Positions 1-10,015 of a DNA stretch of 64,000 nt are shown here, piece by piece (position 1 is the first letter of the stretch; every line of letters starts with the position of its first letter). Source of the DNA: Algoriphagus aquimarinus (GTDB lineage: Bacteria > Bacteroidota > Bacteroidia > Cytophagales > Cyclobacteriaceae); assembly GCF_900112005.1 (NCBI RefSeq), contig NZ_FOKK01000004.1:1-64000 (forward strand), read 5' to 3'. A program made the position numbers and the translations under genes. The notes below the pieces were generated by a model. The model was not told the origin of the DNA. It made no database searches and was given only the letters and a program-made list of their open reading frames with translations.

Positions 1-771
1 GCAGAATTGGTGAACTCCAATAAGTTGAAGGATTCTAACGCCATAGAAGGAGAAGTTACATTTATAGAATATGAATCCGCTGAAGGAGTAACGGCAACCC
101 AGATCTATCGAACGTTTGAGATCCAGTTAGTAAAGGCTGGTTTTAAGCTTGTTTTTTCGTGTCGCTCTGCTGATTGCGGAAATATGCCTATGCACTTTGT
201 GCGTAACTATATCGATGGAAGTGAGGATTTGGGAAATTCTATGGTTGAGAAAAAAGGATCTTTCATCGTAGCTACTGGATCTCATGAAAATGAAACCTAT
301 TATGTCATCATCGTTGTGGGAGAAAATTCACACGAAAAGATGTCTAGGTATGTAATAAATATCATCAAGCAGGAAAATCTTGATACCAATAAAGTGGATG
401 TGGCTTCAGTATCAGATAAAATTAAGATGGAGGGAAGCTATGCGTTTTATGGGATTCAATTTGATCTCAACAGCGCTGTACTCAAACCTGAAGCCGATGA
501 ATCCTTAGATTTAATGGCCGATTATCTTGCTAGATTTTCAGATTTAAAAGTGTTAATCGTGGGCCACACCGACAACTCTGGTGAATTCGAAATGAATAAG
601 GTGCTTTCTGAAAAAAGAGCGGAGGCGGTAGTTAGTGTGTTGATTTCTAAGTATAAGATTGATAGAAAAAGACTTACCCCCGTAGGAGTGGGAATGGCTT
701 CTCCAAAAGCCAGTAACGCAAATGAAGAAGGAAAATCAATAAATAGAAGAGTAGAAATAGTTTTGAAGTAG
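1..771 (+). CDS. OmpA-family C-terminal domain protein (5' partial)
   Basis: The frame is open to the left edge and the first possible start (TTG at 7) is unconvincing, so the gene probably begins upstream. The last ~100 residues form an OmpA-like peptidoglycan-binding domain: the FDLNSAVLKP entry strand, the VGHTDNSG motif, then LSEKRAEAV and a terminal RRVEIVLK. The ~140 residues before it are unassigned; a pair SCRSADCG could form a disulfide. OmpA-like domains bind diaminopimelate of peptidoglycan and tether outer-membrane or periplasmic proteins to the wall. The domain is clear from sequence. Whether an upstream signal peptide or barrel exists cannot be seen here. Confidence 0.85.
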   Translation, partial: AELVNSNKLKDSNAIEGEVTFIEYESAEGVTATQIYRTFEIQLVKAGFKLVFSCRSADCGNMPMHFVRNYIDGSEDLGNSMVEKKGSFIVATGSHENETYYVIIVVGENSHEKMSRYVINIIKQENLDTNKVDVASVSDKIKMEGSYAFYGIQFDLNSAVLKPEADESLDLMADYLARFSDLKVLIVGHTDNSGEFEMNKVLSEKRAEAVVSVLISKYKIDRKRLTPVGVGMASPKASNANEEGKSINRRVEIVLK

Positions 772-920
772 CTCTTAATTGCCAGTAGTTCTTCCAAGGA
801 ATAGCTTGTGTGCAATTTAATTCTGGTATTAATGTTCTCAAGGGATGCTTGTAATACCTCTCATACAGAAAACTCAAAAGGCATGAAGTCATTGAAAAAG
901 TGGCGTATGGAGAACTTCCT

Positions 921-1165
921 GAAATGCAACCTTAAGAAGAGGAGTACTCTCTACTGACATCTGGTAAAGTGAATTTAGGGAATGTTATTGAGTTAGGACG
1001 TTCTCTTTTGTTTCCTATTAAATAGTTAAGATTTCCTGCCTTAGTATTTTAATAGTTTCCGGAGTTTTGCTCTCCCACTCATCATAATTCTTTATTTTAT
1101 AATATTCAAATAGGGCAACTGAACTTTCCTGAATGATCTTAACATGGATTTAACTAGGAGTAAAT
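921..1165 (-). pseudogene. Decayed copy of the DUF3892-like gene region at 35.8-36.4 kb
   Basis: Positions 921-937 match 35797-35813 exactly over 17 bases. Read on the minus strand, 967-932 encodes LPDVSREYSSS and a stop, homologous to the C-terminus LPEVSRAHSS of the intact gene at 35808-36107. A second exact 12-base match (1154-1165 against 36423-36434) lies further out in the same orientation. The distance between the matches is much shorter here, so most of the gene has been deleted. The intervening sequence carries no usable open frame. The rest of the 772-1413 gap shows nothing else recognisable. Confidence 0.5.
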
Positions 1166-1413
1166 TTTTAATCAGAGAGCAGATTAGACTGTTTTATTTA
1201 TTACATGCTATGAGCTTACTCCTTAGTATAGAATTAGATAATTCCGAGATTCAAGTTGCCTTTGTCGCATGATTTTACCTGATTTTATACGTTTTTACTC
1301 CATTTTTTAATTCTTACTAAGTTCTGATTTAGTGTCTCTGCTTCACGATTTTTTCATTTTTTGATAACGAGTAGCGTGCTCAAAATACCTCATTAGCTTT
1401 CGTCCTTTGCGGT

Positions 1414-2667
1414 ATGAAAAAGCCACCTTTATTTCTCTTGCTTCTGCTGTTGGGGGGATTTTGTTTGGGTCAGAATTCTCCTCAAACAGGTTATCAGCCA
1501 ATTTTAGGAGAGAATCCAACACAAGCTAAGAATGTATACCTGCTCAGTTTAATTGAACAGATGCCCGAAGTGAAAAGCTTATTCGAAAAGGACTCCGAAT
1601 TAGCGAAAGTCGCCTCCGCCAAGTTCGAGCGCTTATCTCAATCACTAAAGGATTGTGGCAAGGATGCAACCTGCTATCCCGCAGCATTGGGATTCACGGA
1701 TCAGGAAATTGATTTGATTGCCGGCCGTATTGAGCAGCTTGCTAAGCAACACAGTTCATTATCATCTATTTCCATTGAGCATCTCGCACCATCAGGGATG
1801 TACCAGATGAATGCTTCTGACGATGCAGCACTCTTTTTGGCCAATGCCTGGAAGCAGGATGCCGCTGCCATTAACCATATCATAGCCATCTATGGTCGGG
1901 GAGAAAAGCCAAATTATCCTAAGATAGACTCATTGGGTATGAACCTGAACTCATCGACCTACCTAGCCAATATTCAGGCCTTAAGTGAATTGGCTTTGGT
2001 GAAATATGATGGCTCAAAGGTGTTCTATCAATTGACACTGGGCTATGCAATGGATGCACTTGCAATGGCCAGATTTGAAAGAGCAGGGGACTTCGAGCCC
2101 ATGACGGAGCATGAAAATAAGGCTGCTTTGGAAGCAGCAAAAAACACAGTATGGGATCAGTTTGATTACCCCTTGATACTGATTCCTGGGGCAGGAACAG
2201 ATAATTACCTAGACAGTCTCAGTTCAGGAGGGGTAGTGAGGAGCCAACTCGCATTTGATGCCTATAAGAAAAAGAAAGCTCCATTCATTCTGGTTTCGGG
2301 AGGCTTTGTACATCCATATAAAGTACTGCATAATGAGGCCATAGAAATGAAGCGTTATCTGCTGAAACTAGGCGTGCCCGAATCTGCCATTCTTATAGAT
2401 CCACACGCGAGGCATACCACTACAAACATGAGAAATACCGCCAGAATCATATTTCGCTATGGATTTCCTACAGATAGACCTTCGATTACTGTGACTACTC
2501 CAGCACAAAGCGCCTACATCTATTCGGATGTGATGCATAACCGGTGCATGAAGGAGCTGGGCTACCATCCCTATTCCAATGGAAAGCGTCTCTCGGCTAC
2601 GACTGCAGAATTTTATCCTATGATCACCTCATTTCAGATCGACACCGATGAACCTCTTGATCCCTAA
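1414..2667 (+). CDS. Secreted DUF218 (YdcF-like) domain protein
   Basis: A 417-residue protein with an N-terminal signal peptide (Lys-Lys, a poly-Leu core, cleavage near LGQ). The C-terminal half is a DUF218/YdcF-like domain: LILIPGAGTDNY, then VSGGFVHP, a conserved HNEAIEMKRYL helix and TTTNMRNTAR. The family includes E. coli YdcF and the envelope-biogenesis factor ElyC; its chemistry is poorly known. The N-terminal ~200 residues are helical and unassigned. The gene ends one base before the next start and probably opens the operon that continues into SusC/SusD, suggesting a role in substrate handling or envelope function. Fold is confident; function is open. Confidence 0.75.
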   Translation: MKKPPLFLLLLLLGGFCLGQNSPQTGYQPILGENPTQAKNVYLLSLIEQMPEVKSLFEKDSELAKVASAKFERLSQSLKDCGKDATCYPAALGFTDQEIDLIAGRIEQLAKQHSSLSSISIEHLAPSGMYQMNASDDAALFLANAWKQDAAAINHIIAIYGRGEKPNYPKIDSLGMNLNSSTYLANIQALSELALVKYDGSKVFYQLTLGYAMDALAMARFERAGDFEPMTEHENKAALEAAKNTVWDQFDYPLILIPGAGTDNYLDSLSSGGVVRSQLAFDAYKKKKAPFILVSGGFVHPYKVLHNEAIEMKRYLLKLGVPESAILIDPHARHTTTNMRNTARIIFRYGFPTDRPSITVTTPAQSAYIYSDVMHNRCMKELGYHPYSNGKRLSATTAEFYPMITSFQIDTDEPLDP

Positions 2668-2668
2668 G

Positions 2669-3526
2669 ATGAATAAGCAGATTCAATTTCTTTTGCTCCT
2701 CATTGTTTCTGCTACCAAGATAAGCGCACAGGACATGTCCATTGTTCAAGTCCAAACCCTTCCAGAAGTAGGAGCAGCTCAGGGAGTTACTAAAATATCT
2801 GACCATGTTTATGTGTATGGCGACCGGGAAGTGGGCATGATGAGGAGCTATTCCCTTTCGGACTCCTTGGATTATACAGGTGAGGAATACCTGTTTACTG
2901 TGGACGGCAGAGACCATATCAATCATCCCACTGGCATAGCCTATGCCAAAGGTTTTCCAACCTTTATAGGGAATTCAATTCGAATGAATAAGGAAGGGAC
3001 GCTTTGGAAAGCAATGATTTATGCCATCGATTGGGAAGGGTTTTTAAATACTAAAACTCTGGATGGAAATCTTTTGGCTACCATAGAAGATGATGCCTGT
3101 ATCCAAGGGACTCGACCGGAATATGTGCGCTATAAGAGCAAAATGATGGTAGCTACTGCAGACTATGGGCCTACACGAAATGAGGTCAGACTTTACGACC
3201 CTGAAAAACTCCTTAACGCTAATAAGTCCTCCGATTCAGGAGTTTTAGTAGGAAAATTCACCTGCTCACCTTGGGTACAAAATCTACACTGGATAGCCGA
3301 TGAAGGTGTTTTGGTTCTGATCCAAAACCAAATCGAAGGAAGGCTGTGGCGATTGACATACCTCGATTTGGAAGCTTCCCTGTCAGCAGGAAAAGAAGTA
3401 GTGCTTCAGCAGATTGACTTTGATAGAAAAGACGAGTTGGAAGGTTTCTGCCTTCTGAATCCCTCCTTGGGAATAGCAGTATCCTCTTCCAGAACCCAAA
3501 ATGCCGCTTTGATCAAAATCCCTTAA
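2669..3526 (+). CDS. Secreted beta-propeller-like protein of unknown function
   Basis: The start is taken at ATG 2669 (MNKQIQFLLLL), just after the upstream stop; seven further upstream residues are possible but would overlap that gene. A signal peptide precedes AQD. The mature ~265 residues carry repeated short strand-rich segments (VYVYGDREVGMM, FPTFIGNSIRMN, GVLVLIQNQIEGRLWRLTYL), as expected of a six-bladed propeller with periodic sampling of a ligand path. No catalytic motif is recognised. It sits 18 bases before the SusC-like gene, so it is probably exported and co-expressed with that uptake system. Confidence 0.6.
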   Translation: MNKQIQFLLLLIVSATKISAQDMSIVQVQTLPEVGAAQGVTKISDHVYVYGDREVGMMRSYSLSDSLDYTGEEYLFTVDGRDHINHPTGIAYAKGFPTFIGNSIRMNKEGTLWKAMIYAIDWEGFLNTKTLDGNLLATIEDDACIQGTRPEYVRYKSKMMVATADYGPTRNEVRLYDPEKLLNANKSSDSGVLVGKFTCSPWVQNLHWIADEGVLVLIQNQIEGRLWRLTYLDLEASLSAGKEVVLQQIDFDRKDELEGFCLLNPSLGIAVSSSRTQNAALIKIP

Positions 3527-3544
3527 TTCTTAAAATTTAACTAC

Positions 3545-6500
3545 ATGATGAGAAAATTATTCAATGTGATCTTGGTATCACTACTTTCCATGGGCTTCGC
3601 ATTTGCCCAAGGAATTGTAAGTGGTACTGTGACAGATCAGAATGGAAAGCCTTTAGACGGTGTTTCCATTCTGGAAAAAGGTACCAGTAATTATGATATT
3701 ACTAATCCAGATGGAAGCTATCAGCTCAAGACCCAAAATGGAGCTGTATTGGTGTTTACTTTGATGGGTTACGGCTCCAAAGAAATGCCAGTAGGAAAAC
3801 AGTCAATAGTTAATGTTCAGCTGATCTCGCAAGACCTTGATTTGGAGGAAGTAGTCGTGATCGGTTACCAAACTCTTCGTAAATCTGACTTGACTGGAGC
3901 GGTTTCCAATCTAAAAGCAAAGGATCTAAACTTGACCACTCCTACACTCGGTCAAGCACTGACCGGTAAAATTGCAGGGGTACAGGTTTCTCAGGTATCC
4001 GGCGCACCTTACGAAACTACTAAAATTAGAGTTCGAGGTATAGGATCTATCAACGCCAGTTCATCACCACTTTATGTGATCGATGGCTATCCGGCTGCCA
4101 ATGATGTTTATATCAATCCTAATGATATTGAATCCATTGATATCCTTAAAGATGCAGCTTCTGCGGCGATTTACGGTTCCCGAGCTTCTGGTGGTGTAGT
4201 ATTGATTACTACCAAAAGAGGTAAAGAAGGTAAAGCGCAGGTAGAGTTTGACTACCAGTCAGGGGTACAGCAGCTGGCTAAGAAAGTTGATCTGTTAAAC
4301 TCTACAGAGTTTGTAGATCTTTTGATTGATGCGAGAAACAATAATTATAGAAATCTGATTGAAAATTCCGGAAGAACATGGACAGATGCTATGTATTCGG
4401 ATTCCAACGGCACCAGAGTTTCCAATGTAGGAAATGCTGGAGGAGTAAGTATTCCGACTGATTTCTACGATTTTGCAAATCAACAGGCGATTGCACCAGA
4501 GTATGATACGGATTGGCAAGATGTGCTTTATAGAAATGCACATACTCAACGTTACAACCTTGCTGTAAATGGTGGAAATGAAAAGTCTCGCTACTTCCTT
4601 AGTGGTGGGTACCAACATCAGCCGGGTATTATTGAAACAACCAATCAGGATCGTTTTAACCTGCGACTGAATGTGGATTCCAAAGTAAGCGAACGCTTCA
4701 GAGTGGGTGCCAATGTGGCTTTTACTAGCAATATCAACCGTGAGGTGCAGGAAGGAAGATTTAATCAGGGACCTATTTTGGGTGCTTTGATCTATATGCC
4801 AATCTTCAAAGCCTATAACGAAGACGGGACTTTGGCCAAAAATGAAGCGGCTTCCCTTTCTTCAGCTTATGGCTTCCAAAGTATAGAAAATCCACTAGCC
4901 CTAGCCAGTGAGACCATTATTAGCCGTCGTGGACAACGAGGTACCTACAATGCCAATGCTAGCTATGATATTCTGAAAGGCTTGACTTTCAAGGCTAACT
5001 TGGGTATGCAGACATACTTTGAGAAGTATGAATTCTACAAGCCTACCAGCTTGAGTAGTGGTGCCAACCCACCTTATTCTGATCAGGCCAAAAATGCGGC
5101 TTACGCTACGGCACAAACCTATGATAGGAGAGATAAGTTGGGAGAATTTACTTTAGCTTACCTGAAGGATTTTAACAAGCATTCCATCAATGCACTTGCC
5201 GGATATACTGTGCAAGCTACCGATACGGATGTACTCAGTGTGACTTCAAATGGGTTTGAGAATGATAACATTCCAGAAATCACTGGGAAAGGTGCAGATC
5301 CAACCAATTTCCAAATGAATGGTGGCACTGGGAAAACCCAGACTCGATTGCTGTCTTACTTAGCCAGAGTTGGCTACAATTACGATAGCAGGTATTACCT
5401 GACTGCTTCTTTCAGACGGGACGGGTCTTCCAGATTTGGTCCGCTCAATAGATACGGCAACTTCCCATCTCTTTCAGCTGCATGGAATATTTCTAACGAA
5501 GATTTCTATAATGACTGGTTAGGCGAAGGTTCTTCTCTGAAACTCAGAGCAAGCTGGGGTCTAAGTGGTAACAATAACATCGGGGATTACAATTATGCCC
5601 AAGTGGTGTCAACTTCGCAACCCGTGGTATTTGGCAATGGCACCGTAGAATCAGGTGTTTATCCGCTGAATATGAGAGATCAATCCTTAGGATGGGAATC
5701 CACCAGCCAGTTCAACGTCGGTGTGGATACCGAATTTTTGAATGGTAGACTTTCTGTGATTGCTAATGCTTACCTAAGCCGTTCTTTTAATTTATTGCTT
5801 AACAGACCTATCTCTGCTATTTCTGGAGCTACCTCGGTACTGACGAATATGCCGGATTCCAAAGTAGAGAATAAAGGGTTTGATATTCAGATTGATGCAG
5901 CAGTGGTTTCCAAAAGTGATTTTAACCTGAACATCAGCGGTAATATTTCCCTTAACCGCAATAAGGTTTTGGATCTTGGGGATGCGAGTACTATTCTTTC
6001 CCGTGGTGCTGAGCGATCTTACCTGACACATATTACGACCACAGGACAGCCTATCGGAATGTTCTATGGTTTTAAAGTGGGTGGTATGGTAAGACAAAGC
6101 GATATGGATAACATCGCTGCTGATGATGCTGCTTATAATTCAGCAACTCAATCCTTTCCTGAAGGATATGAAATCAAAGGCCCTCCGAGATCTTTGGCTT
6201 CAAGTAATCCACTACGTCCAGGAGACCTCTACTTTGAGGATGTGAATGGTGATGGTATTGTCAGTGATGAGGACAAGACAGTGATTGGTACTCCTTACGC
6301 AGACTTCACCTATGGTCTTACCTTAAGCGGTAATTACAGAAGTTTTGACTTTGCGGTATCAATGAACGGTTCTCAGGGAAATGAAGTACTGGATGGACAG
6401 GATTACTACTTGTTTAATATGGAAGCTTCGGGAAATCAATATGCAGTCGTGGATGATAGATTCAGAAGCGAAAGCGAACCAGGCAATGGCTGGGTGTACA

Positions 6501-6808
6501 AGGCTTCAAGAGGAGGTACCCAAAGTAACAGTACCCGACTATCCACTTTCTACATTCAGGATGGATCATTCCTACGGATCACCAATATCACCGTGGGTTA
6601 TAATGTAAAGCCAGAAGCTTTGCAGAAAATGAAACTTGCAGCTTTCCGCATATATATGGGAGTGGACAATGCTTTCACGTTTACCAAGTATTTAGGATAC
6701 AATCCTGAGGTGGATTACAATGATGGCGCTAACCTAACTCCAGGAGTAGATTATGGTAAGTACCCACTGATGAGATCATACAACCTAGGTGTAAAAGTCA
6801 CTTTCTAA
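3545..6808 (+). CDS. SusC/RagA-family TonB-linked outer-membrane protein
   Basis: 1087 residues: signal peptide ending near FAQG; a carboxypeptidase-regulatory-like domain (GTVTDQNGKPLDGVSI, about residues 24-105); a TonB plug (LTGKIAGVQV, VIDGYPAANDVY, DILKDAASAAIYGSRASGG, about 110-230); then a large beta-barrel ending in the aromatic terminus KVTF. It lacks an STN domain, so it should be a plain importer and not a signal-transducing one. With the SusD lipoprotein 22 bases downstream it forms a lidded pore importing an oligosaccharide or peptide. No glycoside hydrolase, sigma factor or sensor lies next to it, so the substrate is unknown. Confidence 0.95.
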   Translation: MMRKLFNVILVSLLSMGFAFAQGIVSGTVTDQNGKPLDGVSILEKGTSNYDITNPDGSYQLKTQNGAVLVFTLMGYGSKEMPVGKQSIVNVQLISQDLDLEEVVVIGYQTLRKSDLTGAVSNLKAKDLNLTTPTLGQALTGKIAGVQVSQVSGAPYETTKIRVRGIGSINASSSPLYVIDGYPAANDVYINPNDIESIDILKDAASAAIYGSRASGGVVLITTKRGKEGKAQVEFDYQSGVQQLAKKVDLLNSTEFVDLLIDARNNNYRNLIENSGRTWTDAMYSDSNGTRVSNVGNAGGVSIPTDFYDFANQQAIAPEYDTDWQDVLYRNAHTQRYNLAVNGGNEKSRYFLSGGYQHQPGIIETTNQDRFNLRLNVDSKVSERFRVGANVAFTSNINREVQEGRFNQGPILGALIYMPIFKAYNEDGTLAKNEAASLSSAYGFQSIENPLALASETIISRRGQRGTYNANASYDILKGLTFKANLGMQTYFEKYEFYKPTSLSSGANPPYSDQAKNAAYATAQTYDRRDKLGEFTLAYLKDFNKHSINALAGYTVQATDTDVLSVTSNGFENDNIPEITGKGADPTNFQMNGGTGKTQTRLLSYLARVGYNYDSRYYLTASFRRDGSSRFGPLNRYGNFPSLSAAWNISNEDFYNDWLGEGSSLKLRASWGLSGNNNIGDYNYAQVVSTSQPVVFGNGTVESGVYPLNMRDQSLGWESTSQFNVGVDTEFLNGRLSVIANAYLSRSFNLLLNRPISAISGATSVLTNMPDSKVENKGFDIQIDAAVVSKSDFNLNISGNISLNRNKVLDLGDASTILSRGAERSYLTHITTTGQPIGMFYGFKVGGMVRQSDMDNIAADDAAYNSATQSFPEGYEIKGPPRSLASSNPLRPGDLYFEDVNGDGIVSDEDKTVIGTPYADFTYGLTLSGNYRSFDFAVSMNGSQGNEVLDGQDYYLFNMEASGNQYAVVDDRFRSESEPGNGWVYKASRGGTQSNSTRLSTFYIQDGSFLRITNITVGYNVKPEALQKMKLAAFRIYMGVDNAFTFTKYLGYNPEVDYNDGANLTPGVDYGKYPLMRSYNLGVKVTF

Positions 6809-6830
6809 TCTGATTCCAAAATTGAAAATC

Positions 6831-8369
6831 ATGAAAAAATACATCATCATATTTCTTACATTCATCAGCACGGTCGCACTTTTTTCCTGTGGGGAAGAAT
6901 TTCTGGATCTTTCTGATCCCAATGCAGTTCCTGCAGGTGAATTCTTGCAAGCACCGGCCGATGTAGAGGCAGCTGTTAATGGTATCTATCAAGCTATTCG
7001 AAGCAATAGTGCACTGGGTGAAAGCAGCAGTGTTTATATCGACGAGCGAAGTGACGACATGGGCCGTAATGACAACCAGTCCAGTGCTGGCGAGCCTTTT
7101 CAGTTTACTGATTTCTCCATTATCCCAAGTAATACCTACCTGAAAAGTCACTGGTCAGCATTGTACACCATCGTGTCCCGTGCTAATTATGTGATCAATA
7201 ATATAGAATCTGTTACTTATACAGATGAAAGCCTAAGAAGCATACACTTGGCACAGGCTACTTACCTTCGAGCGTTGGCTTATTATCATCTGGTTAGAAA
7301 GTGGGGGGCAGTTCCTCTGGTTATTCAAGAAGTGAAGACTCCCGATGAGTTGGAAGAGGTCACGTATAGAGAAACTGAGGCTAATGTTTACGCACAGATC
7401 ATCGCAGATTTGGAATTGGCTACCGCAAGTTCTCTGCCCGACCATCAGCCGATTTCAGGAAAAGGGAAAGTGTCTAAAGTGGCAGCGTTGGCGTTATTAG
7501 GAGAAGTCTACCTAACTATGGGCAGTGATGAGATTCCAGGTAAAAGCCCAAGTGAATACTTCGCGCTAGCTAAACAAAATCTGGAAGCAGCTTATGGGAA
7601 AAGAACGTTTGGAGACCTTAAGGAGATCAGCTTTGAATCTGTTTTCGATGTGGATCAAAAATCCACTAATCCTGAATTGATATTCCAGATTGTTTACCGT
7701 CAGGGAGATCAGAACCTAAGCTCATCTGTAGCCAGAAATAACCAGGCATTGGGTGAAACTATCAACTCGCAGAGACCGGCAACAGGCAGTGGTACCCGGG
7801 TGAATTTGGATTTGGTCAATGAATTTGAGGATAATGATCCTCGCAAGAACTTCTCTGTGAATTATGCTGAAGACTCTAGAGTTCAGGAATACTTCATTTC
7901 CAAGTATCGTGATTTAAGTGATGCTGCAGGGGTAAATGGCTTCGGTGGCAATGACCACATCATGATGCGCTATGCGGATGTGATTCTGTTATTGGCTGAG
8001 GTAAATGAGCGATTGGGTAATACCGGTGAAGCAGTAGCCATGTTAAACCAAGTAAGAGAAAGGGCAGGGCTGCCATTGTATGAGCAGGCAAAGCAGAATG
8101 CTGATTACGCTACAAACTATCCAACCTTAAAACTGGCGATTTTACATGAGCGAAGAGTAGAATTGGCCTTTGAGCAGAAGCGTTGGTATGACCTCTTGAG
8201 AGCCTTTACAAATGCAGAATTGGTACAGTTCTTCAAGAGCAAGGAGCAGTCAGAGTATGGGATTGCCAATCTTCAGAATTTCTCTGAGAAGGACAGGTAC
8301 TATCCGATTCCATTTGATGAATACCAGCTCGACCCAGAGCGTATGTATCAGAATCCAGGATATAATTGA
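6831..8369 (+). CDS. SusD/RagB-family nutrient-binding lipoprotein
   Basis: The start is set at ATG 6831 and not the TTG at 6822, giving a lipoprotein signal with lipobox ALFSC (Cys20). The FLDLSDPNAV segment after the Cys, the TPR-like helices (LRALAYYHLVRKWGAVPLV) and the C-terminal RVELAFEQKRWYDL and YQNPGYN ending are hallmarks of SusD proteins. It is the surface-exposed substrate-binding lid of the SusC barrel encoded just upstream. A strong terminator follows within 25 bases and closes the operon. Confidence 0.95.
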   Translation: MKKYIIIFLTFISTVALFSCGEEFLDLSDPNAVPAGEFLQAPADVEAAVNGIYQAIRSNSALGESSSVYIDERSDDMGRNDNQSSAGEPFQFTDFSIIPSNTYLKSHWSALYTIVSRANYVINNIESVTYTDESLRSIHLAQATYLRALAYYHLVRKWGAVPLVIQEVKTPDELEEVTYRETEANVYAQIIADLELATASSLPDHQPISGKGKVSKVAALALLGEVYLTMGSDEIPGKSPSEYFALAKQNLEAAYGKRTFGDLKEISFESVFDVDQKSTNPELIFQIVYRQGDQNLSSSVARNNQALGETINSQRPATGSGTRVNLDLVNEFEDNDPRKNFSVNYAEDSRVQEYFISKYRDLSDAAGVNGFGGNDHIMMRYADVILLLAEVNERLGNTGEAVAMLNQVRERAGLPLYEQAKQNADYATNYPTLKLAILHERRVELAFEQKRWYDLLRAFTNAELVQFFKSKEQSEYGIANLQNFSEKDRYYPIPFDEYQLDPERMYQNPGYN

Positions 8370-8390
8370 TAATGACAAAGAATAGTAGAA

Positions 8391-8417
8391 AGGAGCCTCG
8401 AAAGGGCTCCTTTTTTT
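8391..8417 (+). terminator. Rho-independent terminator after the SusC/SusD operon
   Basis: The seven-base arm AGGAGCC (8391-8397) pairs with GGCTCCT (8405-8411) across a 7-base loop, followed directly by a run of T. It lies 22 bases after the SusD stop and separates the plus-strand operon from the converging minus-strand pigment genes. Confidence 0.9.
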
Positions 8418-8491
8418 CTGTATGCTATTACCTCAAATAATTAAGAAAGCTTTCTTTCGAGGTTCAAAGCTGTATTCCCTGAATTAATTTA

Positions 8492-10015
8492 TTAAACGTA
8501 TGCCTTCAACTTATCCAGCATGTACTTTTTCCCTAAAATAAACTGGCAGGTGACCATCGCGCTGATGGTGACTCCTAGTACACCGTGAAGAATTACATTT
8601 TGGCCAGTTAGGAATAAATTATCCAGCTTCGTATTGGCACTGATAAAGGACTTGACGGGAGCGTTGAAATCCTTCTTTATCCCATATAATCCTCCTTCTA
8701 TAGCTCCGATGTAATCTCGCTGCGTGAGTGGAGTGGCGGTATAATAGCTCTCAATACAATCGGTAAATCCTGGGTACACAGTCGATAAAGCTGCTATCAA
8801 TTCCTCAGCCTTTTCTCTCTTGAATTTGACATATTCTCCCGATCTCTCACTTTCACTGAGTGTAGTGTTAAAACTGTTCTCCCATTTCCTTACCTCCTCA
8901 TAATTCATGTAGGCCATGGCTGTGAGCGTGTGGGAATATTCTGTGTCTTTGCTGGGTCTGGAATTGAAAATTGCCAGTGCTTTCAGTTTGTTTTCTGGGC
9001 CATTTTTTTGCGTGTTCCATACGTCATCTTCGATGAAATGATAGCGGTTTGAATTCGAGAATTTGAAGGTGTCTGGTTTTAACTTGATGTAAAGAATAAA
9101 GGAGGAAACTGTGTTTTCCAGCTGCAGCATGCGATTCACATTCACTTTTCTCAAGCCTTCTGTATTGAGAAGTTTAAAAGTCTGCGTGGGATGCATATTG
9201 GAGATAAACTGCTTTCCTTTAATTGTCTGCCCATCGGAAAGAACTACATACTGTACCTGTTTTGCCGTGTTTTCTATTTTTGTGACTTCAGTATTAATGA
9301 AGATTTCTCCGCCCATTTTCTTGATGTCCTTTCGAAGTTGCTTCGAAATTTGATCACTGTGTTTTAGCTTATAAGCACTGCCGATGTAGGAATCTATGAT
9401 CAGCGCATGAATGTAAAATGGTGATGAATCTCCCTCCCCAGCATAAAGCAAGTTGGATCCAGCGAGGACCTTCTGAAGCTTTTGATCGCTGGTGCAGTCA
9501 GCTATGACTTCTTTGGCACTTAGGCTAAAAGCACTCATTTCATCTGTTTCGGTATAATCTATATGCAGATTGTACCATTCGAATTTTTCGCAAATGCGTT
9601 TTATCTCATCACAGTATTTCCTTAATCCCTCTTCTTCTTTAGGGAAATGCTTGAGCAATTGCTGGACGAAATTCTCATATCCTTGCCCATGTGGATAGAG
9701 GATATCATCATTTTCAAAGGATATCACATCGTACCCATCTTTGTCCAAAAGCTCTTTTTCTACGTTTTCGAATAGGTTGAAATACTTGAAAAATGGGTAA
9801 AGTGCCTGACCTTTATCCAGCCCACCGATGTAGTGCACACCGGAATCGAACTTCACTTTGTCCCGTTTGAAAGTCTGAAGATTTCCGCCTATCTGGGCAT
9901 TTTTCTCCAGGATGCAAACTGATTTCCCCTCCTGAGCGAGCACGTAGCCACAGAGCAAACCTCCTAATCCTGAGCCTATGATGACAACGTCGTATTCTTC
10001 TTTGATCTTAGGCAT
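8492..10015 (-). CDS. Phytoene-desaturase-like FAD oxidoreductase of the flexirubin cluster
   Basis: ATG 10015 is preferred to the TTG at 10027; it overlaps the end of the upstream ligase by 8 bases, implying translational coupling. An N-terminal dinucleotide-binding motif GSGLGG follows VVIIG, then ILEKNAQIGGN, which contacts FAD, and a conserved GVHYIGG. The C-terminal LTGQNVILHGVLGVTISAM completes the FAD fold of the carotenoid desaturase/isomerase (CrtI/CrtISO) superfamily. At about 507 residues the length is normal. In flexirubin clusters such enzymes are inferred to desaturate, isomerise or otherwise oxidise the polyene. Last gene of a four-gene minus-strand unit. Confidence 0.85.
   Translation of the reverse strand: MPKIKEEYDVVIIGSGLGGLLCGYVLAQEGKSVCILEKNAQIGGNLQTFKRDKVKFDSGVHYIGGLDKGQALYPFFKYFNLFENVEKELLDKDGYDVISFENDDILYPHGQGYENFVQQLLKHFPKEEEGLRKYCDEIKRICEKFEWYNLHIDYTETDEMSAFSLSAKEVIADCTSDQKLQKVLAGSNLLYAGEGDSSPFYIHALIIDSYIGSAYKLKHSDQISKQLRKDIKKMGGEIFINTEVTKIENTAKQVQYVVLSDGQTIKGKQFISNMHPTQTFKLLNTEGLRKVNVNRMLQLENTVSSFILYIKLKPDTFKFSNSNRYHFIEDDVWNTQKNGPENKLKALAIFNSRPSKDTEYSHTLTAMAYMNYEEVRKWENSFNTTLSESERSGEYVKFKREKAEELIAALSTVYPGFTDCIESYYTATPLTQRDYIGAIEGGLYGIKKDFNAPVKSFISANTKLDNLFLTGQNVILHGVLGVTISAMVTCQFILGKKYMLDKLKAYV

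Noticed and set aside
1021..1145. Minus-strand frame reading FEYYKIKNYDEWESKTP
   Set aside because: About 40 codons with no start and no recognised homologue; may be a relic, but not supported.
6381..6608. Plus-strand frame inside the first SusC gene
   Set aside because: Shadow of the SusC frame with no start context or conserved content.
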